Made by a program: the position numbers and the translations under genes. DNA of 21,083 bases from NCBI GenBank assembly GCA_964543575.1, contig CAZIYV010000048.1, positions 1-21,083 on the forward strand. Reading direction: 5' to 3'. Below the pieces are notes generated by a model. The model was not told the DNA's origin and did not search any database. It was given only the letters and a program-made list of their open reading frames with translations. This DNA is from Pelotomaculum_B sp964543575. Its GTDB lineage: Bacteria; Bacillota; Desulfotomaculia; Desulfotomaculales; Pelotomaculaceae. This document shows, in pieces, positions 15,136-21,083 of this stretch (position 1 is the stretch's first letter; each line of letters starts with the position of its first letter).

Positions 15136-16293
15136 CTACGGTTTTGTATAGATTTCGTCGGCAATAAGGAGTATGTCAAAGGGAGGTTTGTAGCCGATCA
15201 TGTCCGCAGCCTCCAGGTTTAAAACAATATTGGGAGTGTTCACAAAAACCTGCGGCAGACTGCCAGGATTGGCGCCGCTTAATACCCTGGTAATGGCATC
15301 TGCCCCGAAAAGGCCAACCCCGCTGAAATCAGCGCGGTAAACGCTGAGCAGGGTGCCATTTTTTACTTCTGCCGCGCCCTGTTGGGCAAAAACCGGGATT
15401 TTCTTTTCATAAAAAGGCGCCAGTAAATCAGGCAGCAGCCCGGCCTGGCGGTCAGTATAAACGGATAGGTACATGGCATCAGCTTCCCGGGCAATTTTCC
15501 GGTGCGCTTCCAGCATCTCCCGGTAAAACGCATTTTTATCGAACTGGTTGTCCTTCACAAAACAGCGGACAATTTCAAAGCCCCGTTCCCCGGCGACTGC
15601 CTCAACATCCTCTATGGCGGCCAGGGCGCGGCCTGATACGGAATCTTCGTAGACCATGCCCAGCTTTTTGAAGGCAAAAATATCGTGAAACACTTCTATC
15701 TGCTGCCGGTAGCGGTCAGGATCCATATGTGCCCATACCTGTTCTCGCCCGGAATAATCATTAGAGTTGACAATGCCGACCTGCACCGCGTTGCTGGTGG
15801 AAAACACCATTAGCGGTACGCTGCGCGCATCGTTGGCCAGGGCCTGTCCAGCAGTGGTGCCCATCACAATCATCAGATCGAGATCCTGCCGCTTATTCAA
15901 ACGCTCAGTGATTCCAGAGGCAGTTTCACTTCGCAGGCTTTCATTTATATTATTGAATGAATAATAGGCATCTTCGACAAACTCGATATAAGGTCCGCAA
16001 TCTTGGGAGGACAGGTACTCCCACATGGCGCGCGTATCTTCCTGGCCTTTGGCGTATGGAAGGTTATCCGTTCCGGTAAGCCAGCCCAACTGTGTCAGTC
16101 CCTGGATCAGGGCGTTAAATGTTGCGGGATAGTTGACGAAATTCTTGCTCTCGCAGTAGCCGATCCGCCATTTTAATCCATCCTTGAGGTGGGGAGCCGG
16201 CGCTACCTCATTCTCATTTACCGCTTCCGATGAGGCGACGGAACAAAAGATAAGCAAAATTGTTATCAAAATACATTTTTTTAATAATCGCAC
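15136..16293 (-). CDS. Secreted ABC-type substrate-binding protein, orphan
   Basis: The 385-residue product begins with a signal peptide (RLLKKCILITILLIFCSVAS, residues 2-21), with likely cleavage after SSEA. No good lipobox is seen, since the only early Cys follows Phe. The mature part resembles the ABC_sub_bind (TrpX-like, PF04392) group: KWRIGYCESKNF, then DLMIVMGTTAGQALAND, FKKLGMVYEDSVSG, ADAMYLSVYTDRQAG, KIPVFAQQGAAEVKNG and GLFGADAITRVL. These proteins bind small organic ligands outside the membrane. No permease or ATPase gene is next to it; the next gene downstream is the double-sensor MFS protein. A role as ligand-presenting co-receptor is therefore my inference. GTG start at 16293 follows AAAGGGGT. 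Its TAG stop falls in a CCTAC word that may be a remnant of the neighbouring repeat. Confidence 0.8.
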   Translation of the reverse strand: MRLLKKCILITILLIFCSVASSEAVNENEVAPAPHLKDGLKWRIGYCESKNFVNYPATFNALIQGLTQLGWLTGTDNLPYAKGQEDTRAMWEYLSSQDCGPYIEFVEDAYYSFNNINESLRSETASGITERLNKRQDLDLMIVMGTTAGQALANDARSVPLMVFSTSNAVQVGIVNSNDYSGREQVWAHMDPDRYRQQIEVFHDIFAFKKLGMVYEDSVSGRALAAIEDVEAVAGERGFEIVRCFVKDNQFDKNAFYREMLEAHRKIAREADAMYLSVYTDRQAGLLPDLLAPFYEKKIPVFAQQGAAEVKNGTLLSVYRADFSGVGLFGADAITRVLSGANPGSLPQVFVNTPNIVLNLEAADMIGYKPPFDILLIADEIYTKP

Positions 16294-16574
16294 CGAACCA
16301 ACTACCCCTTTAAAGTGGACTTACAGGTACCTATTTATTTATCGTCATTATCAACCCAAATATTAAAGGTGGCTGTAAGTCAAAAGTCTAGTATAATTGC
16401 TTGTTTTGCAACTGTTGCTTTAAGAATTCACTATTTTACCAGCATATCCTGTCGAAAGATATTATAATATTTGTCAAGGAATAACACCTTTTATACTGAA
16501 TATTTCCAGTATAGACGCCCCGACTATTATTATAAAGAGGACCCGGCGGATTACCAGCCGGGTCCTGGAAGGAA
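16294..16574. other. Intergenic region upstream of the binding-protein gene
   Basis: No gene is seen in these 281 bases. On the minus strand, towards the binding-protein gene, TATACT (16397-16392) could be a -10 box, but its -35 is poor. A perfect TTGACA (16476-16471) has no -10 at the right distance. An inverted repeat TATACTG (16492-16498) / CAGTATA (16507-16513) with an 8-base loop could be an operator. The terminator of the DUF1540 gene is at 16538-16566. The promoter of the signalling cluster most likely lies here but cannot be fixed by eye. Confidence 0.4.
16538..16566 (-). terminator. Probable intrinsic terminator of the DUF1540 gene
   Basis: AGGACCCGGC (16538-16547) and GCCGGGTCCT (16557-16566) form a perfect 10-bp GC-rich stem with a 9-base loop, starting 9 bases after the stop codon. 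On the minus strand it is followed by CTTTATAATAAT, only a moderate U run. Confidence 0.6.
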
Positions 16575-16826
16575 CTAGTACATTTTTTTGACGCTGTCAG
16601 CGTTAGTCTCGTTTGACCCTTTGGCAACGTATGTTTTGCAGCAGGTTGACATACAGGAGCCGGCTGCGGCTGGTGTCAGTTGTTGCGCCATAGCGGCGTC
16701 TATATGGTCAGGTTGCTGGCTGCCGAACTCATCCGTGGATACCAGTATTTCGTTAGCATGGCACTTGTTTCCCTGGTTCCAGTAGTGGCAGTCGTTGACA
16801 ATACAATGAATATGCTGTTGATTCAT
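16575..16826 (-). CDS. Small Cys-rich DUF1540 domain protein
   Basis: The 83-residue protein begins with a DUF1540 motif, HCIVNDCHYWNQGNKCHANE at 7-26, with Cys spaced as in putative metal-binding knuckles common in spore-formers. A second cluster, SCMSTCCKTYVAKGS near 57-71, completes the C-terminal part of the domain (the usual form ends CxTFV). No enzyme motif is seen; the family has no settled function. The ATG at 16826 follows AGGTGG with 9 bases between. A GC-rich hairpin terminator follows directly, so it is a single-gene unit, divergent from yjbQ across about 130 bases. Confidence 0.8.
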   Translation of the reverse strand: MNQQHIHCIVNDCHYWNQGNKCHANEILVSTDEFGSQQPDHIDAAMAQQLTPAAAGSCMSTCCKTYVAKGSNETNADSVKKMY

Positions 16827-16917
16827 TAACTAATACCACCTTTCATTTTATTTTTGGTGCTTTAGTATTTTGTTCTGTTAACAAGTAAAATATAAGATAG
16901 CTTGCTCTTTAACTTTT

Positions 16918-16926
16918 TGGTATATT
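16918..16926 (+). promoter_or_regulatory. Extended -10 promoter for yjbQ and downstream genes
   Basis: TGG-TATATT (TATATT at 16921-16926) fits an extended -10. The -35 is weak (TTGCTC at 16902-16907 is only 13 bases away). Transcription would begin near 16933. This would exclude an earlier in-frame ATG at 16902 and supports the start at 16956. Confidence 0.4.
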
Positions 16927-16955
16927 TTAAAAAAGAGGAATTGCAGGTAAAAAAT

Positions 16956-17369
16956 ATGAAAACACACACCAAATACCTCTGGTTTAATACCAGAAAACAA
17001 CGTGAATATGTTAATGTAACCATGGAAGTTGAAAAAACGGTATCCGAAAGCGGTATCCAGGAGGGAATGGCGCTGGTGTCGGCCATGCACATTACCGCCG
17101 GTGTATATGTCAATGACGATGAACAGGGTATTATCCAGGATATAGATGAGATGCTGGAGAAACTTGCGCCTTACGGAAAAGCATACCGTCACCACCAGAC
17201 TGGTGAGGATAACGGGGACGCGCACTTAAAAAGCCTGCTTGTACACCACCAGGTCATAATACCCGTTACGAACGGTAAATTGGATCTTGGCCCCTGGCAG
17301 CAGGTGTATTATGCCGAGTTTGACGGGCGAAGGAAAAAAAGGGTTGTTATAAAGGTAATGGGTGAATAA
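16956..17369 (+). CDS. yjbQ: YjbQ family (UPF0047) protein
   Basis: The protein of 137 residues is a full-length YjbQ/UPF0047 member. Signatures are AMHITAGVYVNDDEQGIIQD, YRHHQTGEDNGDAHLKSLL, a PVTNGKLDLGPWQQVYYAEF segment and DGRRKKRVVIKV. The family has been reported to have weak thiamine-phosphate synthase activity; its main role is not settled. The usual ending is DGPRxR, here DGRRKKR. The ATG at 16956 gives the normal family length and has an AGGT at 16945-16948. The longer frame from 16902 would add 18 hydrophobic residues unlike the family and would begin upstream of the likely transcription start. It heads a rightward set, 33 bases before the LiaF-like gene. Confidence 0.87.
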   Translation: MKTHTKYLWFNTRKQREYVNVTMEVEKTVSESGIQEGMALVSAMHITAGVYVNDDEQGIIQDIDEMLEKLAPYGKAYRHHQTGEDNGDAHLKSLLVHHQVIIPVTNGKLDLGPWQQVYYAEFDGRRKKRVVIKVMGE

Positions 17370-17402
17370 GACGGAGGATATTTAACATCGGAGGTTTTAC
17401 AG

Positions 17403-18137
17403 ATGAGATCTTATGGTAAAGGTTCCTTTCTGCTTGGCATTGCGGTCATTGCCCTGGGTGTGATACTGCTCCTGAACAATTTTGATATCCTGAATGTAAG
17501 TGTGGGCTATCTGATTTCAACTTACTGGCCTGTTTTGCTTGTGATCTGGGGCGTTGATTTGATAATCCCTGACTCAGGGTCCAAAACATCCAAACTCCGG
17601 AGGAAGACGGGCGCGTTTATTACCGGTTTAATCCTGATAGCTCTCGGTGTGCTCATTATTGGGAACAACCTGGGTTTGTATGAATTAAACTTTTCCTTCT
17701 TCTGGAAATTGTTCTGGCCTGTAGTAATAATTTTAATTGGCTGGAGTTTTTTAAGGGGTACATCTGGTTCGGGCGGTATCCACTGGGCTGTTATGAGCGG
17801 TATTGAATTAAAGCAAAAAGGCTGGCAACTGAAAGATGGAAGCTTTTTTGCCTTTATGGGCGGCGTAAAGATGGATCTGAACGCCGCTGAGATTCCTGAA
17901 GGGGAGATTCACTTGAATGTAACAGCGGTAATGGGCGGCATTGAAATTTTAGTCCCACCCAGGATCGGGGTTGAATACGAAGGCACTGCGGTACTGGGCG
18001 GCGTGAAATTTTTTGATGAGGACAGCGGTGGTATTATCGCCAGCGGGAAGTCGGAATACAAGGGTGAGCCTGAAACCGGCACCAAGCTTGTGCTGCGGTG
18101 TACCGCGGTAATGGGCGGTGTTGAAATAAAACACTGA
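17403..18137 (+). CDS. LiaF-like membrane protein (DUF5668 repeats + LiaF C-terminal domain)
   Basis: The 244-residue protein has four membrane helices (about 9-25, 38-55, 70-87 and 100-117) arranged as two similar hairpins, each with an IALGV-x-NN pattern followed by a WPV-(L/I)-I-W/GW helix (DUF5668-like). The C-terminal soluble part contains four similar strands: FAFMGGVKMDL, TAVMGGIEILVP, TAVLGGVKFF and TAVMGGVEIKH. This is the beta-helix-like DUF2154 fold of LiaF. LiaF proteins restrain LiaRS envelope-stress signalling in Bacillus, but no histidine kinase or response regulator gene is nearby, so the role here is open. The ATG follows CGGAGG at 17389-17394. It ends 17 bases before the DUF362 gene's proposed start. 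Confidence 0.83.
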   Translation: MRSYGKGSFLLGIAVIALGVILLLNNFDILNVSVGYLISTYWPVLLVIWGVDLIIPDSGSKTSKLRRKTGAFITGLILIALGVLIIGNNLGLYELNFSFFWKLFWPVVIILIGWSFLRGTSGSGGIHWAVMSGIELKQKGWQLKDGSFFAFMGGVKMDLNAAEIPEGEIHLNVTAVMGGIEILVPPRIGVEYEGTAVLGGVKFFDEDSGGIIASGKSEYKGEPETGTKLVLRCTAVMGGVEIKH

Positions 18138-18140
18138 TTG

Positions 18141-18147
18141 AGAGGGA
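18141..18147 (+). promoter_or_regulatory. Ribosome binding site that places the DUF362 start at CTG 18155
   Basis: AGAGGGA at 18141-18147 lies 7 bases before an in-frame CTG at 18155. No ATG, GTG or TTG occurs in this frame between the upstream in-frame stop (18122) and the KPNLL motif, apart from the TTG inside that motif. Confidence 0.6.
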
Positions 18148-18154
18148 TACAAAC

Positions 18155-19315
18155 CTGAAACAGGATATTGCCATTGTCGAATGCTCCAGTTACGATCCGG
18201 AAACCGTACAAGATGCCGTAAACCGGCTGGTTCAGCTTCTCGGGGGGTGGGATGCGTTTGTTAAGCCTGGTGAAACTATTGTCATTAAACCAAATTTGTT
18301 AATGAGGAAAAGCCCGGACGAGGCGGTAACAACCCACCCCAAGGTCATTGAGGCCGCGGCCCGTTCAGTAATCAATGCGGGAGGGAAGGCTGTCGTGGCG
18401 GAAAGTCCGGGCGGGCCTTTTAATGCGCGAGTTTTGCAGTGGGTCTACAAGGGATGCGGCCTGACGGAAGCGGCGGCCCGCAGTGGAGCTGTCCTTAATT
18501 TTAATACAGCGGAAACAACAGTCAAAGTCCCCGCGGGAGGCATCCTGGCCGGGGTTACTATTTTGGAAGAAGTAGCCCGGGCGGACGGGATTGTTTCAAT
18601 AAGCAAGCTGAAGACCCATGGTTTAACCAGGATGACCGGCGCGGTTAAGAACCTGTTCGGGGTAATTCCCGGCCTGAAAAAGGCTGAATATCATTTCAGG
18701 ATGCCCAGAGCCGAAGAATTTTCAGCCATGCTGGTTGACGTTGCCAGGGCTGTGTCGCCGCGCCTGCACATTATAGACGCGGTGGTTGGTATGGAAGGGG
18801 AGGGCCCTTCAGGTGGCGAGCCTGTTCACATCGGCCTGCTCCTGGCCGGCGCCTGCCCTTTTACACTGGATCTGGTCGCCGCGGCCTTAGTGGGAATCAA
18901 GGCTAAAGAGGTGCCTACCATCGCAGTATCAATTAAAAGGGGTTATATCAGCGGGGATATAACAAAGGTCCGCCTGCTGGGAGATCCGGTTTCCCTGCCA
19001 AGGCTGCGCATCCGCGTGCCGCCTGAAGCAAGGGATTTTGACCTCTTGAAGGCTAATTCGCGCGGCAGCCTGCCTGAGTGGCTGATAAGCTCGATAAACC
19101 GGCGGCTTCGTCCTTACCCCGGATTTTCCCAGGAAATTTGTATAGGCTGCGGTGAGTGCTCCCGGATCTGTCCCGCCGGGGCTATCAGTATGGATAAAAA
19201 AATACCCTCGCCGGAGTTGGACAAGTGTATCCGCTGTTTTTGCTGCCAGGAGCTGTGCCCGCAGAGGGCTGTCAAGATCAACAGGCCCTGGCTGGGCAGG
19301 GTTTTGTTTAAATAA
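18155..19315 (+). CDS. DUF362 protein with C-terminal 2x[4Fe-4S] ferredoxin domain, apparent CTG start
   Basis: The 386-residue protein starts, on my reading, with CTG: (M)KQDIAIVECSSYDPETVQ, then VKPGETIVIKPNLL, the typical opening of DUF362 proteins. Starting at the first ATG (18296) would remove 47 conserved residues, including KPNLL. Later signatures are ISKLKTHGLTRMTGAVKNLF and DAVVGMEGEGPSGGEP. The C-terminus carries two clusters, C329-IGC-GEC-SRICP (C329, C332, C335, C339) and CIRCFCCQELCP (C358, C361, C364, C368), for two [4Fe-4S] centres. The family is widespread in anaerobes; its reaction is unknown but electron transfer is implied. The LiaF-like gene ends 17 bases upstream. It is followed by a nested palindrome and then the protease gene. 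Confidence 0.85.
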   Translation: MKQDIAIVECSSYDPETVQDAVNRLVQLLGGWDAFVKPGETIVIKPNLLMRKSPDEAVTTHPKVIEAAARSVINAGGKAVVAESPGGPFNARVLQWVYKGCGLTEAAARSGAVLNFNTAETTVKVPAGGILAGVTILEEVARADGIVSISKLKTHGLTRMTGAVKNLFGVIPGLKKAEYHFRMPRAEEFSAMLVDVARAVSPRLHIIDAVVGMEGEGPSGGEPVHIGLLLAGACPFTLDLVAAALVGIKAKEVPTIAVSIKRGYISGDITKVRLLGDPVSLPRLRIRVPPEARDFDLLKANSRGSLPEWLISSINRRLRPYPGFSQEICIGCGECSRICPAGAISMDKKIPSPELDKCIRCFCCQELCPQRAVKINRPWLGRVLFK

Positions 19316-19316
19316 G

Positions 19317-19402
19317 GGGAAGCAGGGGGACGGTTCTTTTGCTTCCCGACATGGACGCTTCCCCGCACGCTGGGAAGCTAAAGAACCGTCCCCCAGCTTC
19401 CC
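19317..19402. repeat. Nested palindrome with GGGACGGTTCT loops in both arms
   Basis: Two 31-base arms (19317-19347 and 19372-19402) are inverted copies matching at 29 of 31 positions around a 24-base spacer. Each arm also folds alone: GGGAAGCA/TGCTTCCC on the left and GGGAAGCT/AGCTTCCC on the right, both 8-bp stems around the loop GGGGGACGGTTCTTT or its complement. The two positions at which the arms differ are paired with each other within each arm. The loop core matches the terminator loop at 9845-9855. It begins 2 bases after the DUF362 stop. Confidence 0.85.
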
Positions 19403-19433
19403 GTTAGAAATTAAAAGAGCCCTGGAGGATAAA

Positions 19434-20666
19434 ATGCAGCCTCGTTTCAATACGATCTGGTTTATTCTAATCGCCGGAGTGACGGTGCTCGGTTTGATGT
19501 ACGTCTGGTTCACTGTCTTCCCCGGCCAGGTAAATCCCGAGACCTGGCAGTATTTCAGCGGGGAGCAGGTTGAACGAGGCCGGCAGTACAGCAGGGCCAT
19601 TCGCCTGGTCTTTATCTTTTCGACTTTTGCTCAGATTTTTTTCTTGCTCTGGTTTGTGTTCGGAGGCCGGGCAGAGGCACTGGCCCGCTGGACCGGACAT
19701 ACTGCCGGTGGTTTCTGGACCGGCCTTTTGCTGTTTTTCCTGGTGCTCTGGTTGTTGTTAGAGGTTATCAACCTGCCATTTACACTTTTCAGCGGCTACT
19801 TCTGGCAGCACTGGTGGGGCTTTTCCACCCAGACCATGGGGTCCTGGTGGAGCGACTATGTTAAGGGAAGCGCTATAAGCCTGGTCCTGTCCGCCGCCGG
19901 TGTTCTTATACTTTTCCGGCTGATGAACCGCTGGCCCAACGCTTGGTGGCTGGCTGCCGCCGCCTTTCTTTCGGTCTGGATTTTAATTCAGACTTTTCTT
20001 TGGCCTGTGGTTGTCTCTCCACTGTTCAACCGCTTTACGCCGGCCACAGATCCCGCTGTAACTTCCATGGTCCGGGATCTGGCCGAAAAGGCAGGGCTGC
20101 CTGTGGATGAGGTGCTGATCATGGACGCCAGCAGCCGCACTACCAGAACCAACGCCTATTACGCTGGTTTGGGTAATACCAAACGGATCGTACTATATGA
20201 CACTCTTTTAGAAGCATACCCGCTGGACGAGGTGAAAGCGGTAGTTGCCCATGAAATGGCTCACTGGCAGCGGGGCCATATTATCCAGGGCTTAATCCTG
20301 GGTATACTGGGCAATTTCATCCTCTGGGGCCTTTTGTTTTTGCTGCTGCGGGGGACCGTGCCGCTCCTGACGCGCAACCCGGTAACCTGGGCGGTAATAC
20401 TGCTGTTCTTTTTAATCGCTTCTTTCGCCGGTAGCCCTTTACAAAACTCTATCTCCCGGCGCATGGAAACAGAAGCTGACCGGACCTCTATAACACTTAC
20501 CGGAGACGTCCCGGCCGCTGTAAGACTGGAGATAGACCTGGCCGTCAGCAACCTGTCTGATATAGCCCCGGCTCCCTTTGTACAGTGGTTCAGCTACAGC
20601 CACCCGCCCGCCTTGACCCGGATTAAAACTGTTGAACTGTTGAACAGGCCCGGTAAAGCATTATAA
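19434..20666 (+). CDS. M48 family membrane metalloprotease (Ste24/CAAX prenyl protease-like)
   Basis: The 410-residue protein has several membrane helices in its N-terminal half (the first about 5-25, then four or more up to residue ~200). These are followed by VVAHEMAHWQRGH with the zinc site H273-E-M-A-H277, a further membrane pair, and METEADR with the likely third zinc ligand E345 and D349. AGLGNTKRIVLYDTLLE and the C-terminal FSYSHPPALTRI are typical of Ste24-type M48A proteases, which cleave inside or at the membrane. The bacterial role is probably membrane-protein or lipopeptide turnover. I chose ATG 19434 because GGAGG lies at 19424-19428. The frame is open back to 19152, but that extension runs through the palindromic repeat and the ferredoxin codons in another frame. 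Confidence 0.87.
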   Translation: MQPRFNTIWFILIAGVTVLGLMYVWFTVFPGQVNPETWQYFSGEQVERGRQYSRAIRLVFIFSTFAQIFFLLWFVFGGRAEALARWTGHTAGGFWTGLLLFFLVLWLLLEVINLPFTLFSGYFWQHWWGFSTQTMGSWWSDYVKGSAISLVLSAAGVLILFRLMNRWPNAWWLAAAAFLSVWILIQTFLWPVVVSPLFNRFTPATDPAVTSMVRDLAEKAGLPVDEVLIMDASSRTTRTNAYYAGLGNTKRIVLYDTLLEAYPLDEVKAVVAHEMAHWQRGHIIQGLILGILGNFILWGLLFLLLRGTVPLLTRNPVTWAVILLFFLIASFAGSPLQNSISRRMETEADRTSITLTGDVPAAVRLEIDLAVSNLSDIAPAPFVQWFSYSHPPALTRIKTVELLNRPGKAL

Positions 20667-20811
20667 AAACTTTCCCGTAAAAATATTGGAAAAAATGACA
20701 ATGATATGTAGGAAATTTGACGTAAAAGGTAGAAGTATACAACTCAGTTACCATTATCCATTATTGATATTCAGATGTGAATTACTATTTGAACTTTGAG
20801 GGGAAGTCGTC

Positions 20812-21083
20812 GTGGCTCGTATTGTAGTGGAAAAAGGACAACCAGAAGAGATTATAATTCGTTTTCCTTATGATCCCACACTGGTGGCAAAGATAAAAAC
20901 AATTGAGGGACGCCGCTGGAATCCCTTGGAAAAATATTGGACAGTGCCTATTACTCATGGAATCATAGATGTCCTGACAAAAACCTTTGCGCCGGAGCCG
21001 TTGGTAGTGGATTCAGCCCTTAAGCCTGCTATGGTTGGTGGCAATGGGGTAGAGAGTTTGGATCCAGAAGGAGCAATGATCAT
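20812..21083 (+). CDS. N-terminus of probable tyrosine recombinase/integrase (partial)
   Basis: GTG at 20812 follows GAGGGGAAG (20798-20806) and opens a frame that continues past the window end after 90 codons. The start reads MARIVVEKGQPEEIIIRF, with a central IKTIEGRRWNPLEKYWTVPI. This (I/V)KxIxGRxWNPxxKxWxVP pattern is a small HARP-like DNA-binding domain often found in front of the core-binding and catalytic domains of phage-type (XerD-like) integrases in Clostridia. The catalytic domain lies outside the window, so the recombinase call is an inference from this domain. If correct, a mobile element or a chromosomal integrase begins here. The 145 bases upstream hold no other gene; TTGACG at 20717 has no well-spaced -10. 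Confidence 0.6.
   Translation, partial: MARIVVEKGQPEEIIIRFPYDPTLVAKIKTIEGRRWNPLEKYWTVPITHGIIDVLTKTFAPEPLVVDSALKPAMVGGNGVESLDPEGAMI

Noticed and set aside
15123..15142. ACCGTA/TACGGT hairpin at the end of the binding-protein gene as a terminator
   Set aside because: The stem is only 6 bp and no U-rich run follows on the minus strand.
16471..16476. Perfect TTGACA on the minus strand as a -35 box
   Set aside because: No acceptable -10 lies 16-19 bases downstream (the sequence there is CGACAG).
16902..16955. Earlier ATG giving yjbQ 18 more residues
   Set aside because: It precedes the likely transcription start, lacks a ribosome site, and the extra residues do not fit the family.
19152..19433. 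N-terminal extension of the M48 protease frame
   Set aside because: It overlaps the ferredoxin codons in another frame and passes through the palindromic repeat; a strong ribosome site supports ATG 19434.
20717..20741. TTGACG / TATACA as a promoter for the recombinase gene
   Set aside because: The spacer is only 13 bases, too short for a normal sigma-A promoter.

Overview
The window reads as chromosomal DNA of a Gram-positive anaerobe. The best guess is the Desulfotomaculum/Pelotomaculum group of Clostridia (Firmicutes). This is inferred from strong AGGAGG-type ribosome sites, frequent TTG and GTG starts, the gene families present (YitT, SpoIIE-type phosphatase, DUF1540, LiaF-like, DUF362-ferredoxin, very large CoA-dehydratase activase) and palindromic intergenic repeats. 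No rRNA, tRNA or CRISPR array was seen.

Layout. (1) Positions 1-1941: the first codons of a leftward AraC-like regulator, then a YitT-family membrane protein and a small histone-deacetylase-like hydrolase, both rightward. (2) Positions 1942-8824: a palindromic repeat and a clear sigma-A promoter (TTTACA-N17-TATAAT) precede three closely spaced genes that all start with TTG: a eukaryotic-type hexokinase, a 1455-residue 2-hydroxyacyl-CoA dehydratase activase-like protein with two tandem ASKHA domains, and a crotonase-fold protein. (3) Positions 8825-9811: a CysM-type cysteine synthase with its own likely promoter. (4) Positions 9812-16293: a leftward five-gene cluster made of a secreted ABC-type substrate-binding protein with no ABC transporter, an 801-residue fusion of two extracytoplasmic sensor modules to an MFS transporter, a GNAT-like protein, a LytS-type membrane sensor fused to a SpoIIE/RsbU phosphatase, and an RsbW-like ATPase. 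(5) Positions 16294-16826: a spacer and a small Cys-rich DUF1540 protein. (6) Positions 16902-20666: rightward yjbQ, a LiaF-like membrane protein, a DUF362/ferredoxin protein that appears to begin at CTG, and an M48 (Ste24-like) membrane protease. (7) Position 20812 to the window end: the start of a probable tyrosine recombinase, cut by the window edge.

The best candidate for an undescribed system is region 4. The gene set suggests a signalling pathway in which a secreted binding protein presents a ligand to an MFS-type receptor, and the signal passes to a phosphatase and anti-sigma-like kinase pair. No STAS antagonist or sigma factor is encoded beside them. A second theme is two families of structured intergenic repeats. 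One is built on TGTAGGTGCGA palindromes. The other has a conserved GGGACGGTTCT loop on stems of different sequence that remain self-complementary, including compensated changes inside one nested palindrome.
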